The notes: generated by a model from the letters alone, not told the origin. A DNA stretch of 64,000 nt from Methylophaga sp. (GCA_002733715.2 NVWQ02000016.1:1-64000), one strand, 5' to 3'. Shown: positions 33,270-43,540, counted from the stretch's first letter. Numbers and translations are program-made.

Positions 33270-35009
33270 TTACGATTTCCCCTCTTCTTGTCTATACCCT
33301 CTAGCATCCGCTAAAGCCTCAAACGCTTTATTAGTCGTAAAGAATACCTCCCCCGATAATGACTGAAGTAAAGGAGAATACTTTAACTTGTCATAAACAG
33401 GGCCTTTTATTTCTGCTAAATGCAGCTTGCATTCTTGCTCTAACAAATCACAGTTTAGTTCGTTCAGCACTTCCATCGCAGTCGTGTCCACCCTATTGAC
33501 GGCATTCATAACCAATACAAGATCTGTCATCTCTTTTACTTTCGACATCTCATTACTGAGCCGTGCTTCAACTGCATTAAGATTGCCAAAGAACAAACTT
33601 TCATCAATACGTATAAACAGGACATTTGGAATAGTTTCTACATGATGCCGAGCTATATTTCGAAAATGCTCTGTTCCTACAATACGCCCGATTACAGCAA
33701 TATGTGGAACACTGGCACGATAAAGTAAGGTGGCAAGAGATAGGGTTACACCCAAAATAATTCCACCTTCTAACCCTAATAAAATAACACCACCCGCAGT
33801 ACCTAATAGGGCAAGCCCATCGGCTTTATCATATGACCAAGCATGTTTAAATGATTTGAAATCTACCATACTGATAGCGGCCACCATTATATTGGCTGCA
33901 AGCACTGTCAGCGGTAGGCGGGCGAGCCAATGTGATGCTCCCGCTACAATTGCCATCATCATAAATGCGGATACAATACCTGCTAAAGGTGTTTGTGCTC
34001 CCGATGCCAGATTAACTGCTGAACGTGATACACCAGCACCCACTGGCATCCCGCCATAAAATGCGGCAACAATATTAGATGTCCCCAGACCAACCAGTTC
34101 CGCATTAGGCTTGATTCGCTCTCGTCGCTTGATGGCTAGAGATTCAGCGATTGAAATACCCTGCACCATACCAATCAGCGCCATCAGCAAGGCTGGCAAG
34201 GCAAGTGTTTTAACGGTGTCGTATGCGGGTAAAAAGAATTCAAAACCTGGTAATCCTTCCGCTATATGCCCAACAACGGTTACATTAGCTGTGACATCAA
34301 GCTTAAAATTCACTACCAGCACCGTGGCCAAAAAAACGATTAGTAACGGTACTAATCGTGCAATGAATGTTGCACGGCTACGGCTTAGTCCAAAACGAGT
34401 CAATAATGAAGCCAGATAAGTACGAGAGAGTATGAGAACCAAAAAGGAGATTAAGCCCATCATCATCGTCATATAATTATTTTCAGAAAACTGTTGCGTT
34501 AAGGTATTGAACAGAACATCTATTCCTCCCCCTTGATACGAAATTCCGAGCAATGATTTAAGTTGACTGATAATAATAAGAACAGCCGATCCTGAAATAA
34601 AACCACTCATTACGGGGCGGCTTAATAATTGTGATAAAAAGCCCAAGCGGAACCAGCCAAAAAGTAACAATATCATGCCTGAAAACAGTGCAAGGCTGGC
34701 TGATAGCATAATATATTCCGATGAGCCAGGGCTCGCCATCGGGCTTAAAACGCTATAGGTCATAATCGCCGTGATAGCGACAGGCCCCACTGCCTGCACC
34801 ATACTACTGCCAAACATTATATAAGCTAAAACAGGAAATATACTGACGTAGAGACCATAATGAGGCGGTAGCCCTGCTAACAAGGCATAAGCTAAACTTT
34901 GTGGTATCACCAAAATAGTGAAGATGACACCCGCTAGTACATCATGACTTAAATGTTTAGTTTGATAATGTTGTAACCAGCTAGGAATAATTTTATTGAC
35001 TATTTTCAT
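33270..35009 (-). CDS. SulP-family anion transporter with STAS domain
   Basis: The transporter has about 12 hydrophobic helices, the SulP signature in ILVIPQSLAYALLAGLPPHYGLYVSIFPV and a C-terminal STAS domain (LFIRIDESLFFGNLNAVEARL..., VNRVDTTAMEVLNEL). I prefer the ATG at 35009 (MKIVNKIIPSWLQHY); the track start overlaps ubiD. SulP proteins carry sulfate, bicarbonate or other anions. The substrate cannot be assigned here. Confidence 0.88.
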   Translation of the reverse strand: MKIVNKIIPSWLQHYQTKHLSHDVLAGVIFTILVIPQSLAYALLAGLPPHYGLYVSIFPVLAYIMFGSSMVQAVGPVAITAIMTYSVLSPMASPGSSEYIMLSASLALFSGMILLLFGWFRLGFLSQLLSRPVMSGFISGSAVLIIISQLKSLLGISYQGGGIDVLFNTLTQQFSENNYMTMMMGLISFLVLILSRTYLASLLTRFGLSRSRATFIARLVPLLIVFLATVLVVNFKLDVTANVTVVGHIAEGLPGFEFFLPAYDTVKTLALPALLMALIGMVQGISIAESLAIKRRERIKPNAELVGLGTSNIVAAFYGGMPVGAGVSRSAVNLASGAQTPLAGIVSAFMMMAIVAGASHWLARLPLTVLAANIMVAAISMVDFKSFKHAWSYDKADGLALLGTAGGVILLGLEGGIILGVTLSLATLLYRASVPHIAVIGRIVGTEHFRNIARHHVETIPNVLFIRIDESLFFGNLNAVEARLSNEMSKVKEMTDLVLVMNAVNRVDTTAMEVLNELNCDLLEQECKLHLAEIKGPVYDKLKYSPLLQSLSGEVFFTTNKAFEALADARGYRQEEGKS

Positions 35010-35038
35010 ACCATTAATGTTCTTAGGTTTTATTCTTA

Positions 35039-36510
35039 TTATTCTAAACCTAAGTCCAGAGAGTCCCATAGTTCATCAATTCGGGCCACCACATCGGCAT
35101 CACGCTCAATCGGCCGCCCCCATTCGCGCTCTGTTTCTCCGGGTAATTTATTAGTCGCATCCATTCCCATTTTTGAACCTAAACCTGACACTGGAGAAGC
35201 AAAATCAAGATAATCTATCGGCGTATTTTCTATTAACGTAGTATCACGTGATGGATCCATGCGGGTGGTGATCGCCCAGATCACATCATTCCAATCACGT
35301 ACATTGATATCATCATCGACCACAATAATAAACTTGGTATACATAAATTGGCGTAAGAATGACCAGATCCCCATCATCACCCGTTTAGCATGGCCCGGAT
35401 ATTGTTTTTCATACTGACTACTGCCATACGGTATGAACAGCCTTCAGGTGGCAGATAGAAGTCTACAATTTCGGGGAATTGTTTTTGTAGAATAGGTACA
35501 AACACTTCATTGAGTGCCACACCTAAAATAGCAGGTTCATCAGGTGGTCGGCCTGTATAAGTGCTGTGATAGATGGGATCTTTACGTTGAGTAATGCGTT
35601 CAACAGTGAAAACGGGAAATCGATCTACTTCATTATAGTAACCGGTGTGATCGCCATAAGGCCCTTCGTCAGCCATATCATCTGGGTAGATAAAGCCTTC
35701 TAATACAATCTCGGCACTAGCAGGCACTTGCAAGTCATTGCCAATACATTTCACTAATTCTGTTTTTGAGCCTCGTAATAAGCCTGCAAAAGCGTATTCT
35801 GATAAAGTATCAGGTATCGGTGTTACCGCTGCTAAGATAGTGGCAGGGTCACAACCTAACACTACACTCACAGGGAATGCTTCACCCGGATGTTGTTGTT
35901 GCCATTCTTTAAAATCTAATGCGCCACCCCGTTGTGATAACCAACGCATAATTACACGGTTTTTACCAATTACTTGTTGGCGATAAATACCCATATTTTG
36001 ACGTGGTTTATGTGGGCCTTTTGTTACCACCAGCCCCCAAGTGATCAGTGGTGCAACATCTTCTGGCCAACAATGTTGAATCGGATAATTACTTAAATCA
36101 ATATCGTCACCGTCAATAACTTGTTGCTGACAGGCGGCTGATTTGACCACTTTAGGTGCCATGTTCAATACTTGCTTGAAGATAGGCATTTTCTGCCACG
36201 CATCTTTCATACCTTTAGGCGGCTCAGGTTCTTTTAGAAAAGCTAATAATTGCCCTACTTCACGCAATGCTTCAACTGATTCCTCCCCCATGCCCAATGC
36301 CACACGATGTGCAGTGCCAAATAGGTTGGTTAAAACGGGAATATCACTGCCTTTCGGATTTTCAAATAATAAGGCAGGGCCGCCAGCACGTAAAACACGA
36401 TCACTGATCTCGGTCATTTCTAAAACGGGATCAACTTCCACTGTTATCCGTTTAAGCTCACCGCGTTGTTCTAGGTGATCGATAAAATCTCTGAGATCAG
36501 TGTATTTCAT
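35039..36510 (-). CDS. ubiD: 4-hydroxy-3-polyprenylbenzoate decarboxylase UbiD, reading frame broken by one base
   Basis: Two overlapping ORFs together make one UbiD. The first (35377-36510) covers [22 protein letters not shown] to [13 protein letters not shown]. The second (35039-35380) resumes with [23 protein letters not shown] and ends normally. Near 35405-35409 a run of five A follows ATG on the minus strand; a sixth A would restore [14 protein letters not shown], as in other UbiD proteins. UbiD uses prenylated FMN to decarboxylate the ubiquinone precursor. The break is either a homopolymer sequencing error or a recent mutation. The active-site regions are otherwise intact. Confidence 0.9.
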
Positions 36511-36531
36511 AGGTTCTCGATATTAACAGTA

Positions 36532-36560
36532 GATTCCCGCTAAAATCATGCGGGAATGAC
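36532..36560. repeat. Solo hairpin of the REP-like family
   Basis: GATTCCCGC, a variable loop and GCGGGAATGAC form a short palindrome between ubiD and prlC. It matches the hairpin end of the repeats at 20470 and 48184, including the ATGAC after the stem. Confidence 0.65.
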
Positions 36561-36573
36561 GACCTTTTCTAAT

Positions 36574-38613
36574 TCAAACGGCAATGCCAGAGTGGCGTAA
36601 TAGCGCATCAATTTTCGGTTCGCGTCCTCGGAATTCGACAAATAATTCCATTGGTTCTTTTGATCCGCCTTGCTCTAAAATAGCTTGTAAGAATTCAAGT
36701 CCTGTTTGGCGATCAAAAATACCTTTCTCTTCAAATTTAGAAAAGGCATCGGCTGATAATACTTCTGCCCATTTATAACTGTAATAACCGGCAGCATAAC
36801 CACCAGCAAAAATATGCGAGAAACTATGTGCGAAACGATTAAATTCTGGTGGTTTCACTACAGCAACTTGCTCACGCACCTCAGTTAGTATTTTCTCAAC
36901 TTGGTTTGCTTGCGCAGGGTCATATTCAAGATGTAACCGGAAATCAAAGAGTGAGAACTCTAATTGTCGAACCATAATCATTGCTGATTGGAAATTGCGA
37001 GCCGCAATCATTTTATCGAACAAATCTTGTGGCAACACTTCGCCCGTTTCATAGTGACCTGAAATCAAATCTAAGGCTTCGCGCTCCCATGCCCAGTTTT
37101 CCATAAATTGGCTTGGCAGTTCAACGGCATCCCATGCCACACCATTAATGCCTGATACGCCAGCATGATGGATTTTGGTTAGCATATGATGTAAGCCATG
37201 ACCAAACTCATGAAATAAGGTGGTCACTTCATCATGGGTAAATAATGCCGGTTTATCGCCTACAGGTTCTGAGAAGTTGCAGGTTAAAAATGCTACTGGT
37301 GTTTCAATGCCTTGCTCAGTTTGCCTACGAAGCAAACATTCATCCATCCACGCGCCACCACGCTTGTGATTACGAGCGTATAAATCTAAATAGAACTGAC
37401 CACGTAGCTCACCTTCACCATCAAAAATATCAAAGAACCGGACATCTTTATGCCACACATCAATATCATCACGTTCTTTAATTTCTAGACCATAAAGCTT
37501 ATTTACCACTCCAAATAAACCTGACACTACTTTATCTTCAGGAAAATATGGCTTTAATTCTTCTTGAGAAATTGAATAACGCTGTTGCCGTAATTTTTCG
37601 GCAAAATAGGTGACGTCCCAAGCTTCTAGTTCGGTCATGCCATCAGTTTCGTTGGCAAAGGTTTTTAATTCTTCAAATTCTTTTTCTGCTATCGATTTAG
37701 ACCGTGCAGCTAAATCATTTAAGAAATCTAACACTTGCTGTGGTGATTGTGCCATTTTGGTGGCAAGCGAACGCTCGGCATGATTAGCAAAACCAATTAG
37801 ATTGGCTAACTCATGACGTAATTTGAGAATATCTTTCATCACCTCAGTATTATCCCACTCACCCGCATTGGGGCCTTGGTCAGAGGCTTTAGTAGCGAAG
37901 GCGGTATACATCTCTTCACGAAAATCGCGATCATCAGCATAAGACATCACAGGCATATAAGAAGGAAAGTCTAAGGTAAATAGCCAACCTTCAATTTCAT
38001 CACGTTTAGCAACTTGTGCCGCCATTTCTTTTGTTGACTGAGGTAAGCCAGCAAGCAATGACTCGTCAGTGATATGTTTCTTCCATGCATGAGTCGCATC
38101 CATCAAGTTTTGTTCAAATTTGGCTGTTAATTCTGTTAATGATTGAGAGATGGCTTTAAACTTATCGCGATCTTGCTGGGACAATTCAACGCCAGACAAT
38201 CGAAAATCACGAACGGCATTGTCAATTACTTTTTGCTGGGCATGATCTAAGTTTTGATATTCTGAACCTTCGGCAATAGATTTGTAGGCCTTATATAAAT
38301 CCTCATTTTGACCTAACTCAGTGCCGAATTGGCTTAACTTAGGCAGACAAGCATTATAAGCAACACGCAATTCATCTGAGTTCATCACCGAATTCAAATG
38401 ACTAACAGGTGACCATACGTGATCTATAGTGGCATCTAACGCTTCCATCGGTAATACTAAATTTTGCCATGTGGCCTTTTGTAGATCACTAAGCAATGTA
38501 TCAACAGTGTTCTTTGCATTTTCTAAAACATAATCTAATGCTGGCTCAATATATTCAGGCTTAACCCCTGAAAAAGAGGGCAATCTATTTTTTTGTAATA
38601 ATGGGTTTGTCAT
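36574..38613 (-). CDS. prlC: Oligopeptidase A (M3 metallopeptidase)
   Basis: The 679-residue enzyme has the zinc motif HEFGH (TTLFHEFGHGLHHML) and the third ligand glutamate downstream in WDAVELPSQFMENWAWE. These and FAGGYAAGYYSYKWAEVLSADAF are M3-family hallmarks. It degrades short peptides and signal peptides in the cytoplasm. Length matches E. coli PrlC. No frame problem is seen. Confidence 0.95.
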   Translation of the reverse strand: MTNPLLQKNRLPSFSGVKPEYIEPALDYVLENAKNTVDTLLSDLQKATWQNLVLPMEALDATIDHVWSPVSHLNSVMNSDELRVAYNACLPKLSQFGTELGQNEDLYKAYKSIAEGSEYQNLDHAQQKVIDNAVRDFRLSGVELSQQDRDKFKAISQSLTELTAKFEQNLMDATHAWKKHITDESLLAGLPQSTKEMAAQVAKRDEIEGWLFTLDFPSYMPVMSYADDRDFREEMYTAFATKASDQGPNAGEWDNTEVMKDILKLRHELANLIGFANHAERSLATKMAQSPQQVLDFLNDLAARSKSIAEKEFEELKTFANETDGMTELEAWDVTYFAEKLRQQRYSISQEELKPYFPEDKVVSGLFGVVNKLYGLEIKERDDIDVWHKDVRFFDIFDGEGELRGQFYLDLYARNHKRGGAWMDECLLRRQTEQGIETPVAFLTCNFSEPVGDKPALFTHDEVTTLFHEFGHGLHHMLTKIHHAGVSGINGVAWDAVELPSQFMENWAWEREALDLISGHYETGEVLPQDLFDKMIAARNFQSAMIMVRQLEFSLFDFRLHLEYDPAQANQVEKILTEVREQVAVVKPPEFNRFAHSFSHIFAGGYAAGYYSYKWAEVLSADAFSKFEEKGIFDRQTGLEFLQAILEQGGSKEPMELFVEFRGREPKIDALLRHSGIAV

Positions 38614-38862
38614 GGCTCTTCATTTTTGAATTTATTAACTAGTACGAGTATACGGCAAGTTAATAGTTCAGTATAAATATTAAACAATAATTTATTGTGA
38701 AATGAATCTCAGTAAATCCCTACTAAAACAAGGAAAATAGCTACTTTGTTGTATATAAACAACTACCCCTTTAAACTTGGGTGTTTTTTACAACATAAAC
38801 TTGTTAACATAACGGCTACATGCGATTATTCGCCTACAAATATTGAGAGCTTTTTGAGAATT

Positions 38863-39582
38863 ATGCATAAATTTAACTCCTTCTCCCGAATCGGAACCCT
38901 TGTTGCCATCCTCCTATTAAGTGGTTGCGCGACTACATCACAGTCTGATGACCCTCTGGAAGGATATAACCGTGCAATGTATTCGTTCAATGATCTTGCT
39001 GATCGTGCTGTGCTAAAACCTGTTGCTAAAGTTTATGACGCAATAACACCCGATCCGATTAGTAGAGGCATCAGTAATTTCTTCAGTAATTTAAATGAGA
39101 TCACTGTTATTTTGAACGATTTACTACAATTCAAATTCGATCAAGCTGCGCATGATACAGGCCGTTTCCTATTAAATAGTACTGTAGGCTTTGCTGGAAT
39201 ATTTGATGTTGCCGGGTATGCTGGCCATACAAAAAATAATGAAGATTTTGGTCAAACACTTGGGGCATGGGGTGTAGAGCCAGGAGCCTATGTTGTTCTA
39301 CCCTTTTTTGGTCCGCGTAATGTACGAGATTCATTTGGCTTAGTAGCCGATATTTATACCGACCCTGTTGTTTATATCGACGATAATGGCACTCGAAATG
39401 CATTTGCTGCTACACGCATTATCGATTCACGCGCTTCACTTCTTGGTGCAAAAAATGTACTTGAAGAAGCTGCACTTGATGAATATATCTTTGTTCGTGA
39501 TGCTTATCTGCAACGTCGCCAAAACCTTGTATATGATGGCAACCCACCTGAAGAAGATTTCGACGTGTTTTCAGACGAATAA
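38863..39582 (+). CDS. mlaA: Phospholipid-transport lipoprotein MlaA (VacJ)
   Basis: The start is set at MHKFNSFSRIG because the lipobox LLSGC then sits at the right distance; the track ORF adds 39 unlikely codons. It contains DPLEGYNRAMYSFNDLADRAVLKPVA, FFSNLNEITVILNDLLQFK, NEDFGQTLGAWGVEPGAYVVLPFFGPRNVRDSFG and DPVVYIDD, all characteristic. MlaA sits in the outer membrane and removes mislocalised phospholipids. The ribosome site is weak. Confidence 0.93.
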   Translation: MHKFNSFSRIGTLVAILLLSGCATTSQSDDPLEGYNRAMYSFNDLADRAVLKPVAKVYDAITPDPISRGISNFFSNLNEITVILNDLLQFKFDQAAHDTGRFLLNSTVGFAGIFDVAGYAGHTKNNEDFGQTLGAWGVEPGAYVVLPFFGPRNVRDSFGLVADIYTDPVVYIDDNGTRNAFAATRIIDSRASLLGAKNVLEEAALDEYIFVRDAYLQRRQNLVYDGNPPEEDFDVFSDE

Positions 39583-39624
39583 TCAATTCATCGGGACAAG
39601 CAGTTCCCAACAACCTATAATAAC

Positions 39625-39650
39625 GAGCCGGACATTAGTCCGGCTTTTTT
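39625..39650 (+). terminator. Terminator after mlaA
   Basis: GCCGGAC and GTCCGGC pair around ATTA and are followed by six T residues. Confidence 0.85.
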
Positions 39651-39675
39651 ACTTTCTAAAGAATGAATCTAGAAC

Positions 39676-40662
39676 ATGACCACTGCATTATTCATCGTTG
39701 CTATTCTTGCTGGCTTTGCCATACTTATTTGGGGGGCAGATCGCTTTGTCGATGGCGCAGCTAATATCGCAACAAATTTTGGCATATCGCCTCTCATTGT
39801 TGGTTTAACAATCGTTGGATTTGGTACCTCTGCACCAGAAATGTTGGTGGCTGCATTAGCCTCTTTTGATGGAGCACCGGCACTAGGTATTGGAAATGCT
39901 CTCGGTTCTAATATTGCCAATATCGGTTTGGTATTAGGCATAACCATTCTAGTCTCACCGCTTGCAGTGCACTCCGACACTTTGAAACGTGAATTTCCCT
40001 TGCTCGCCTTTATTATGGGACTTGCTATATTCTTAATGTGGGATCAGCACTTAGGCTATCTAGACGGAATAATTCTTTTCTCCGGATTTATTCTTACCTT
40101 ATTTGGTATGGCTTACCTCGCTGTCAAAAGCAGTAAAGGTGATCCTTTAGAACGAGAATTTGAAGAAGAATTCGCTGACGCTAAAATGACAACTTCTCAA
40201 TCCATTGTTAGCTTTCTGATTGGTTTAGTTGCATTACTTATAGGTTCAAAATCATTAGTTTGGGGCGCAACCGGTGTGGCGACTCTTTTAGGTGTGAGCG
40301 ATCTTATTATTGGTCTAACCATTGTTGCCATTGGCACTAGTTTGCCTGAGCTTGCCGCATCTGTAATCTCTGCATTAAAAAACCAGCATGATATCGCCGT
40401 TGGTAATATTATTGGCTCAAACATGTTTAATATCCTTGCTGTTTTAGCTATGCCTGGCCTTATTCAACCTTCACAACTAGATCCTAATATATTGTACCGG
40501 GATGTTCCTGTAATGATTGGCTTGTTTGTAATGTTATATCTCTTTGCTCGTATAGGAAAAGATGGCAAGCTGGGTCGTTTCGCAGGTTCTACAATGCTGG
40601 TCACATATATTGCTTATAATGTATTATTAGCTTATCAAAGCACTGCAGGAATCGCCGCGTGA
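39676..40662 (+). CDS. yrbG: CaxA/YrbG-type sodium/calcium antiporter
   Basis: The 328-residue, ten-helix protein is built of two inverted halves, each with the alpha-repeat motif: GLTIVGFGTSAPEMLVA...GNALGSNIANIGLVLG and GLTIVAIGTSLPELAAS...GNIIGSNMFNILAVLA. These acidic and Asn/Ser residues form the Na+/Ca2+ sites of the CaCA family. It opens the operon that continues with kdsD. The physiological cation is not certain for YrbG. Confidence 0.92.
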   Translation: MTTALFIVAILAGFAILIWGADRFVDGAANIATNFGISPLIVGLTIVGFGTSAPEMLVAALASFDGAPALGIGNALGSNIANIGLVLGITILVSPLAVHSDTLKREFPLLAFIMGLAIFLMWDQHLGYLDGIILFSGFILTLFGMAYLAVKSSKGDPLEREFEEEFADAKMTTSQSIVSFLIGLVALLIGSKSLVWGATGVATLLGVSDLIIGLTIVAIGTSLPELAASVISALKNQHDIAVGNIIGSNMFNILAVLAMPGLIQPSQLDPNILYRDVPVMIGLFVMLYLFARIGKDGKLGRFAGSTMLVTYIAYNVLLAYQSTAGIAA

Positions 40663-41639
40663 CCGACAACGAATCACAACAATTAAAGGCTTTAGGCCTT
40701 GCTGTCATTAATACTGAGATTGAGGCTATATCCGCCCTAAAAGATCGTGTTGATGATGCCTTTGTTAACGCTTGCCAATATTTACTGCAGTGTGAAGGTC
40801 GAATTGTTGTTATCGGTATGGGTAAATCAGGGCATATTGCAGGCAAATTAGCCTCAACATTAGCCAGCACTGGCAGCCCTGCTTTTTATGTTAACCCTGC
40901 CGAAGCGAGTCATGGTGACTTAGGCATGATCACTAATAAAGATGTTGTTTTAGCTTTATCTAACTCCGGTGAAACTAGTGAAATATTAACTATTTTGCCA
41001 CTCATTAAACGATTGGGCGTACCTTTAATCGTGATGACCGGCAAACCAAATTCAACACTCGCAAAAACGGCAACCACTCATATTGATATTAGTGTTGAGA
41101 AAGAAGCTTGCCCGCTTGGTTTGGCACCAACATCAAGCACAACAGCCGCCTTAGTTATGGGCGATGCCCTGGCTATTGCTTTACTTGAAGCTAGAGGTTT
41201 CACCGCAGAAGATTTTGCTTTATCTCACCCAGGTGGCAACCTTGGTCGACGTTTATTGCTCCGTGTTAAAGACATTATGCATTCGGGAGACAGCATTCCT
41301 CAGGTCAAGAGTGATGCTCTGCTAAGTGACGCCTTAATCGAGATGACTAAAAAAGGCCTCGGCATGACGGCTATCGTCGATGATAATGGCAATATGACAG
41401 GAATTTTTACTGATGGTGACTTACGGAGAGTGTTGGCTCAAACCATTGACATACACACTAGTCCGATCGCAGATCACATGACAACTAAATGTAAAACGGG
41501 ACGCCCTGACATGTTAGCAGCTGAAGTGCTCGCCATTATGCAGCAGCACAAAATTAATGCTTTATTAATTCTTGATGATGAACAATCATTGGTTGGGGCC
41601 ATTAATATGCACGATTTACTACGCGCTGGCGTCGTATAA
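40659..41639 (+). CDS. kdsD: Arabinose-5-phosphate isomerase KdsD
   Basis: The GTG start overlaps the yrbG stop by four bases (GTGA). The 326-residue protein has a SIS domain (RIVVIGMGKSGHIAGKLASTLASTGSPAFYVNPAEASHGDLGMI) and two CBS domains (KDIMHSGDSIPQV, GIFTDGDLRRVL). It converts ribulose 5-phosphate to arabinose 5-phosphate, the first step to Kdo for lipopolysaccharide. Standard position and length. Confidence 0.95.
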   Translation: MTDNESQQLKALGLAVINTEIEAISALKDRVDDAFVNACQYLLQCEGRIVVIGMGKSGHIAGKLASTLASTGSPAFYVNPAEASHGDLGMITNKDVVLALSNSGETSEILTILPLIKRLGVPLIVMTGKPNSTLAKTATTHIDISVEKEACPLGLAPTSSTTAALVMGDALAIALLEARGFTAEDFALSHPGGNLGRRLLLRVKDIMHSGDSIPQVKSDALLSDALIEMTKKGLGMTAIVDDNGNMTGIFTDGDLRRVLAQTIDIHTSPIADHMTTKCKTGRPDMLAAEVLAIMQQHKINALLILDDEQSLVGAINMHDLLRAGVV

Positions 41640-41659
41640 AAAAACAAAGGAACTCCTTA

Positions 41660-42181
41660 ATGCAAGATATTCTCGCCCGAGCAAAAGATATAAAACTGGT
41701 CATCTTTGATGTAGACGGTGTACTCACCGACGGTAGCATTATCATTGGTGATGATGGTGAGGAATACAAAGCATTCCATTCTCGTGATGGCCACGGCATG
41801 AAACTCTTGCAATATACAGGAGTCGAAATAGCCATAATCACAGGTAGAACTTCAAAAGTAGTGGAATACCGTATGACGAGCCTAGGTGTTGCTCACCTAT
41901 ACCAAGGTCAACAAGTAAAATTACCTGCTTTTGAAGATCTGATAGAACGACTTGATTTAAAACCTGAGCAATGTGCTTATGTCGGTGATGATTGGGTCGA
42001 TATCGCAATCATGAAACGCGTTGGCCTTGCTATTGCGGTAAATGATGCCGATGATATTGTTAAAAAATATGCTCATTGGATTACCCCCGCTAATGGTGGA
42101 AAAGGTGCAGCACGCCAGGTATGCGAACTCATTATGAAAGGACAAGGTACGCTAGAGGATCAAATTGAACGCCATCTCTAA
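41660..42181 (+). CDS. kdsC: Kdo-8-phosphate phosphatase KdsC
   Basis: The 173-residue HAD-family phosphatase has the nucleophile motif IFDVDGVLTDG, FHSRDGHGMKLL, ITGRTS and GDDWVDIAIM. It forms Kdo from Kdo 8-phosphate. The stop overlaps the lptC start by 17 bases. Confidence 0.95.
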   Translation: MQDILARAKDIKLVIFDVDGVLTDGSIIIGDDGEEYKAFHSRDGHGMKLLQYTGVEIAIITGRTSKVVEYRMTSLGVAHLYQGQQVKLPAFEDLIERLDLKPEQCAYVGDDWVDIAIMKRVGLAIAVNDADDIVKKYAHWITPANGGKGAARQVCELIMKGQGTLEDQIERHL

Positions 42182-42737
42182 TATTCCCCTTATTGCCAAA
42201 ATACTCTTGCCAATATTGGCTATTATTTCAATTTGGCTATTATCGGGGGAAGACAATAAAAATAATCCATCACAGGATGAACAGGTGAGAACCAGTGATT
42301 ATTCTATGACAGAATTTACGCTCACTATTATGGATGATTCAGGCACGCCATCACGCGTTATAACGGGCGATAAAATGTCCCATTATCCTGATGATGACAG
42401 CACAGAAATCTTATTTCCTGTTGCTCATGTCATTGACCAACAAAAAGACACTTGGATCATGTCGTCAAATAGAGGGCGAACTCAAGGTGAAGGTGAAGAA
42501 ATAGTACTCACCGGTAATGTTATTATTACTCGCCAAGATAATAATGAAATCGAATTACGAACCGAGAAACTTATTTTAGATACTTTGCATAATACCGCTT
42601 ATACTGATCTAGCTGTTAACATAAAGTCACCCTATGGAAACACTAATTCAGTAGGCTTGCATGCGGCACTCGAAGACAAAATGATTAATCTGCACTCACG
42701 CGTAAAAGGATTCTATAATGCTCCGCCTAGTCAGTAA
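42165..42737 (+). CDS. lptC: LPS-transport protein LptC
   Basis: The 190-residue protein has a single N-terminal helix (IAKILLPILAIISIWLLSG) and a periplasmic OstA/LptC beta-jellyroll (FTLTIMDDSGTPSRVITGDKMSHYPDDDSTEILFPV). It joins the LptBFG extractor to the LptA bridge. It overlaps kdsC and lptA at its two ends, so translation is probably coupled. Confidence 0.92.
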   Translation: MNAISNIPLIAKILLPILAIISIWLLSGEDNKNNPSQDEQVRTSDYSMTEFTLTIMDDSGTPSRVITGDKMSHYPDDDSTEILFPVAHVIDQQKDTWIMSSNRGRTQGEGEEIVLTGNVIITRQDNNEIELRTEKLILDTLHNTAYTDLAVNIKSPYGNTNSVGLHAALEDKMINLHSRVKGFYNAPPSQ

Positions 42738-43530
42738 ATTATTCTTTATATTACTCGTTTCATTGCCATTTTATACTTGGGCAATACCTGGTGATAGAGA
42801 CCAACCTATTGAAATTGAAGCGGATCATGCACAGCTTGATGATGAGCAAGGCATTACACAATACAAGGGTAAGGCGATATTAACGCAAGGTACCTTACGT
42901 ATTGAAGGTGATATCATTACCTTCTACTATGATGACGATAAACAACTCACCAAAGCGGTAGCACAAGGAAAACGTGCCTCCTATGAACAAGTTCAGAAAG
43001 TAGGCGAAATGCCTATTCGTGCCAAAGCTTACACCATGGAATATCATGCAAAAGCTCAAAAAATATATCTCATAGGCAAGGCTCATGTTTGGCAAACGGG
43101 TAGTGAGTTTAGTGGCGAACGTATTGAATATGATATTGAAAGAAATATTGTGAATGCTTCTGGTCGAACAAATCACACCGAACAAGCTAAAAAAGGTGAA
43201 CGTATACATATCATTATTCAACCGCCGGGGCGATCAAAAAAACCATCATCAACTGTCGTAAAACCAAAACCTGCTACAAGCTCAACTTCAGAGCCGGCAG
43301 ATACAGATGAGCTCAAACCAAGAGATGACAGTTATCCAACAGCAGTGACAACAACAAACCTTAATGTTAGAACCGGTCCTGGCACACAATACGAGAAGTT
43401 AGGCGTGCTCTACTCTGGTTCTGAGCTATTCATTCTCACCGAACAAAAAGATTGGGTGCAAATCAGAGGTGTGATTAATGATCAAATTGTGATTGGCTGG
43501 GTTAGTCGTCGCTATCTACAACAACAATAA
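42718..43530 (+). CDS. lptA: LptA fused to a C-terminal SH3 domain
   Basis: The signal peptide and residues to about 165 form a typical LptA jellyroll (IEIEADHAQLDDEQGITQYKGKAILTQGTLRIEGDIITFYYD, WQTGSEFSGERIEYDIE). Unlike ordinary LptA of about 185 residues, this one continues through a Pro/Lys/Ser/Thr linker into a bacterial SH3 domain (TNLNVRTGPGTQYEKLGVLYSGSELFILTEQKDWVQIR...GWVSRRYL). LptA forms the periplasmic bridge carrying LPS. The SH3 domain could tether it to peptidoglycan. Confidence 0.92.
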   Translation: MLRLVSKLFFILLVSLPFYTWAIPGDRDQPIEIEADHAQLDDEQGITQYKGKAILTQGTLRIEGDIITFYYDDDKQLTKAVAQGKRASYEQVQKVGEMPIRAKAYTMEYHAKAQKIYLIGKAHVWQTGSEFSGERIEYDIERNIVNASGRTNHTEQAKKGERIHIIIQPPGRSKKPSSTVVKPKPATSSTSEPADTDELKPRDDSYPTAVTTTNLNVRTGPGTQYEKLGVLYSGSELFILTEQKDWVQIRGVINDQIVIGWVSRRYLQQQ

Positions 43531-43540
43531 GGGTTAACCG

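Noticed and set aside
35400-35412. Programmed -1 frameshift in ubiD
   Set aside because: The site reads G-AAA-AAC and not a standard slippery heptamer, no downstream stimulator is obvious, and the loss of one base from a homopolymer is simpler. Kept only as an alternative.
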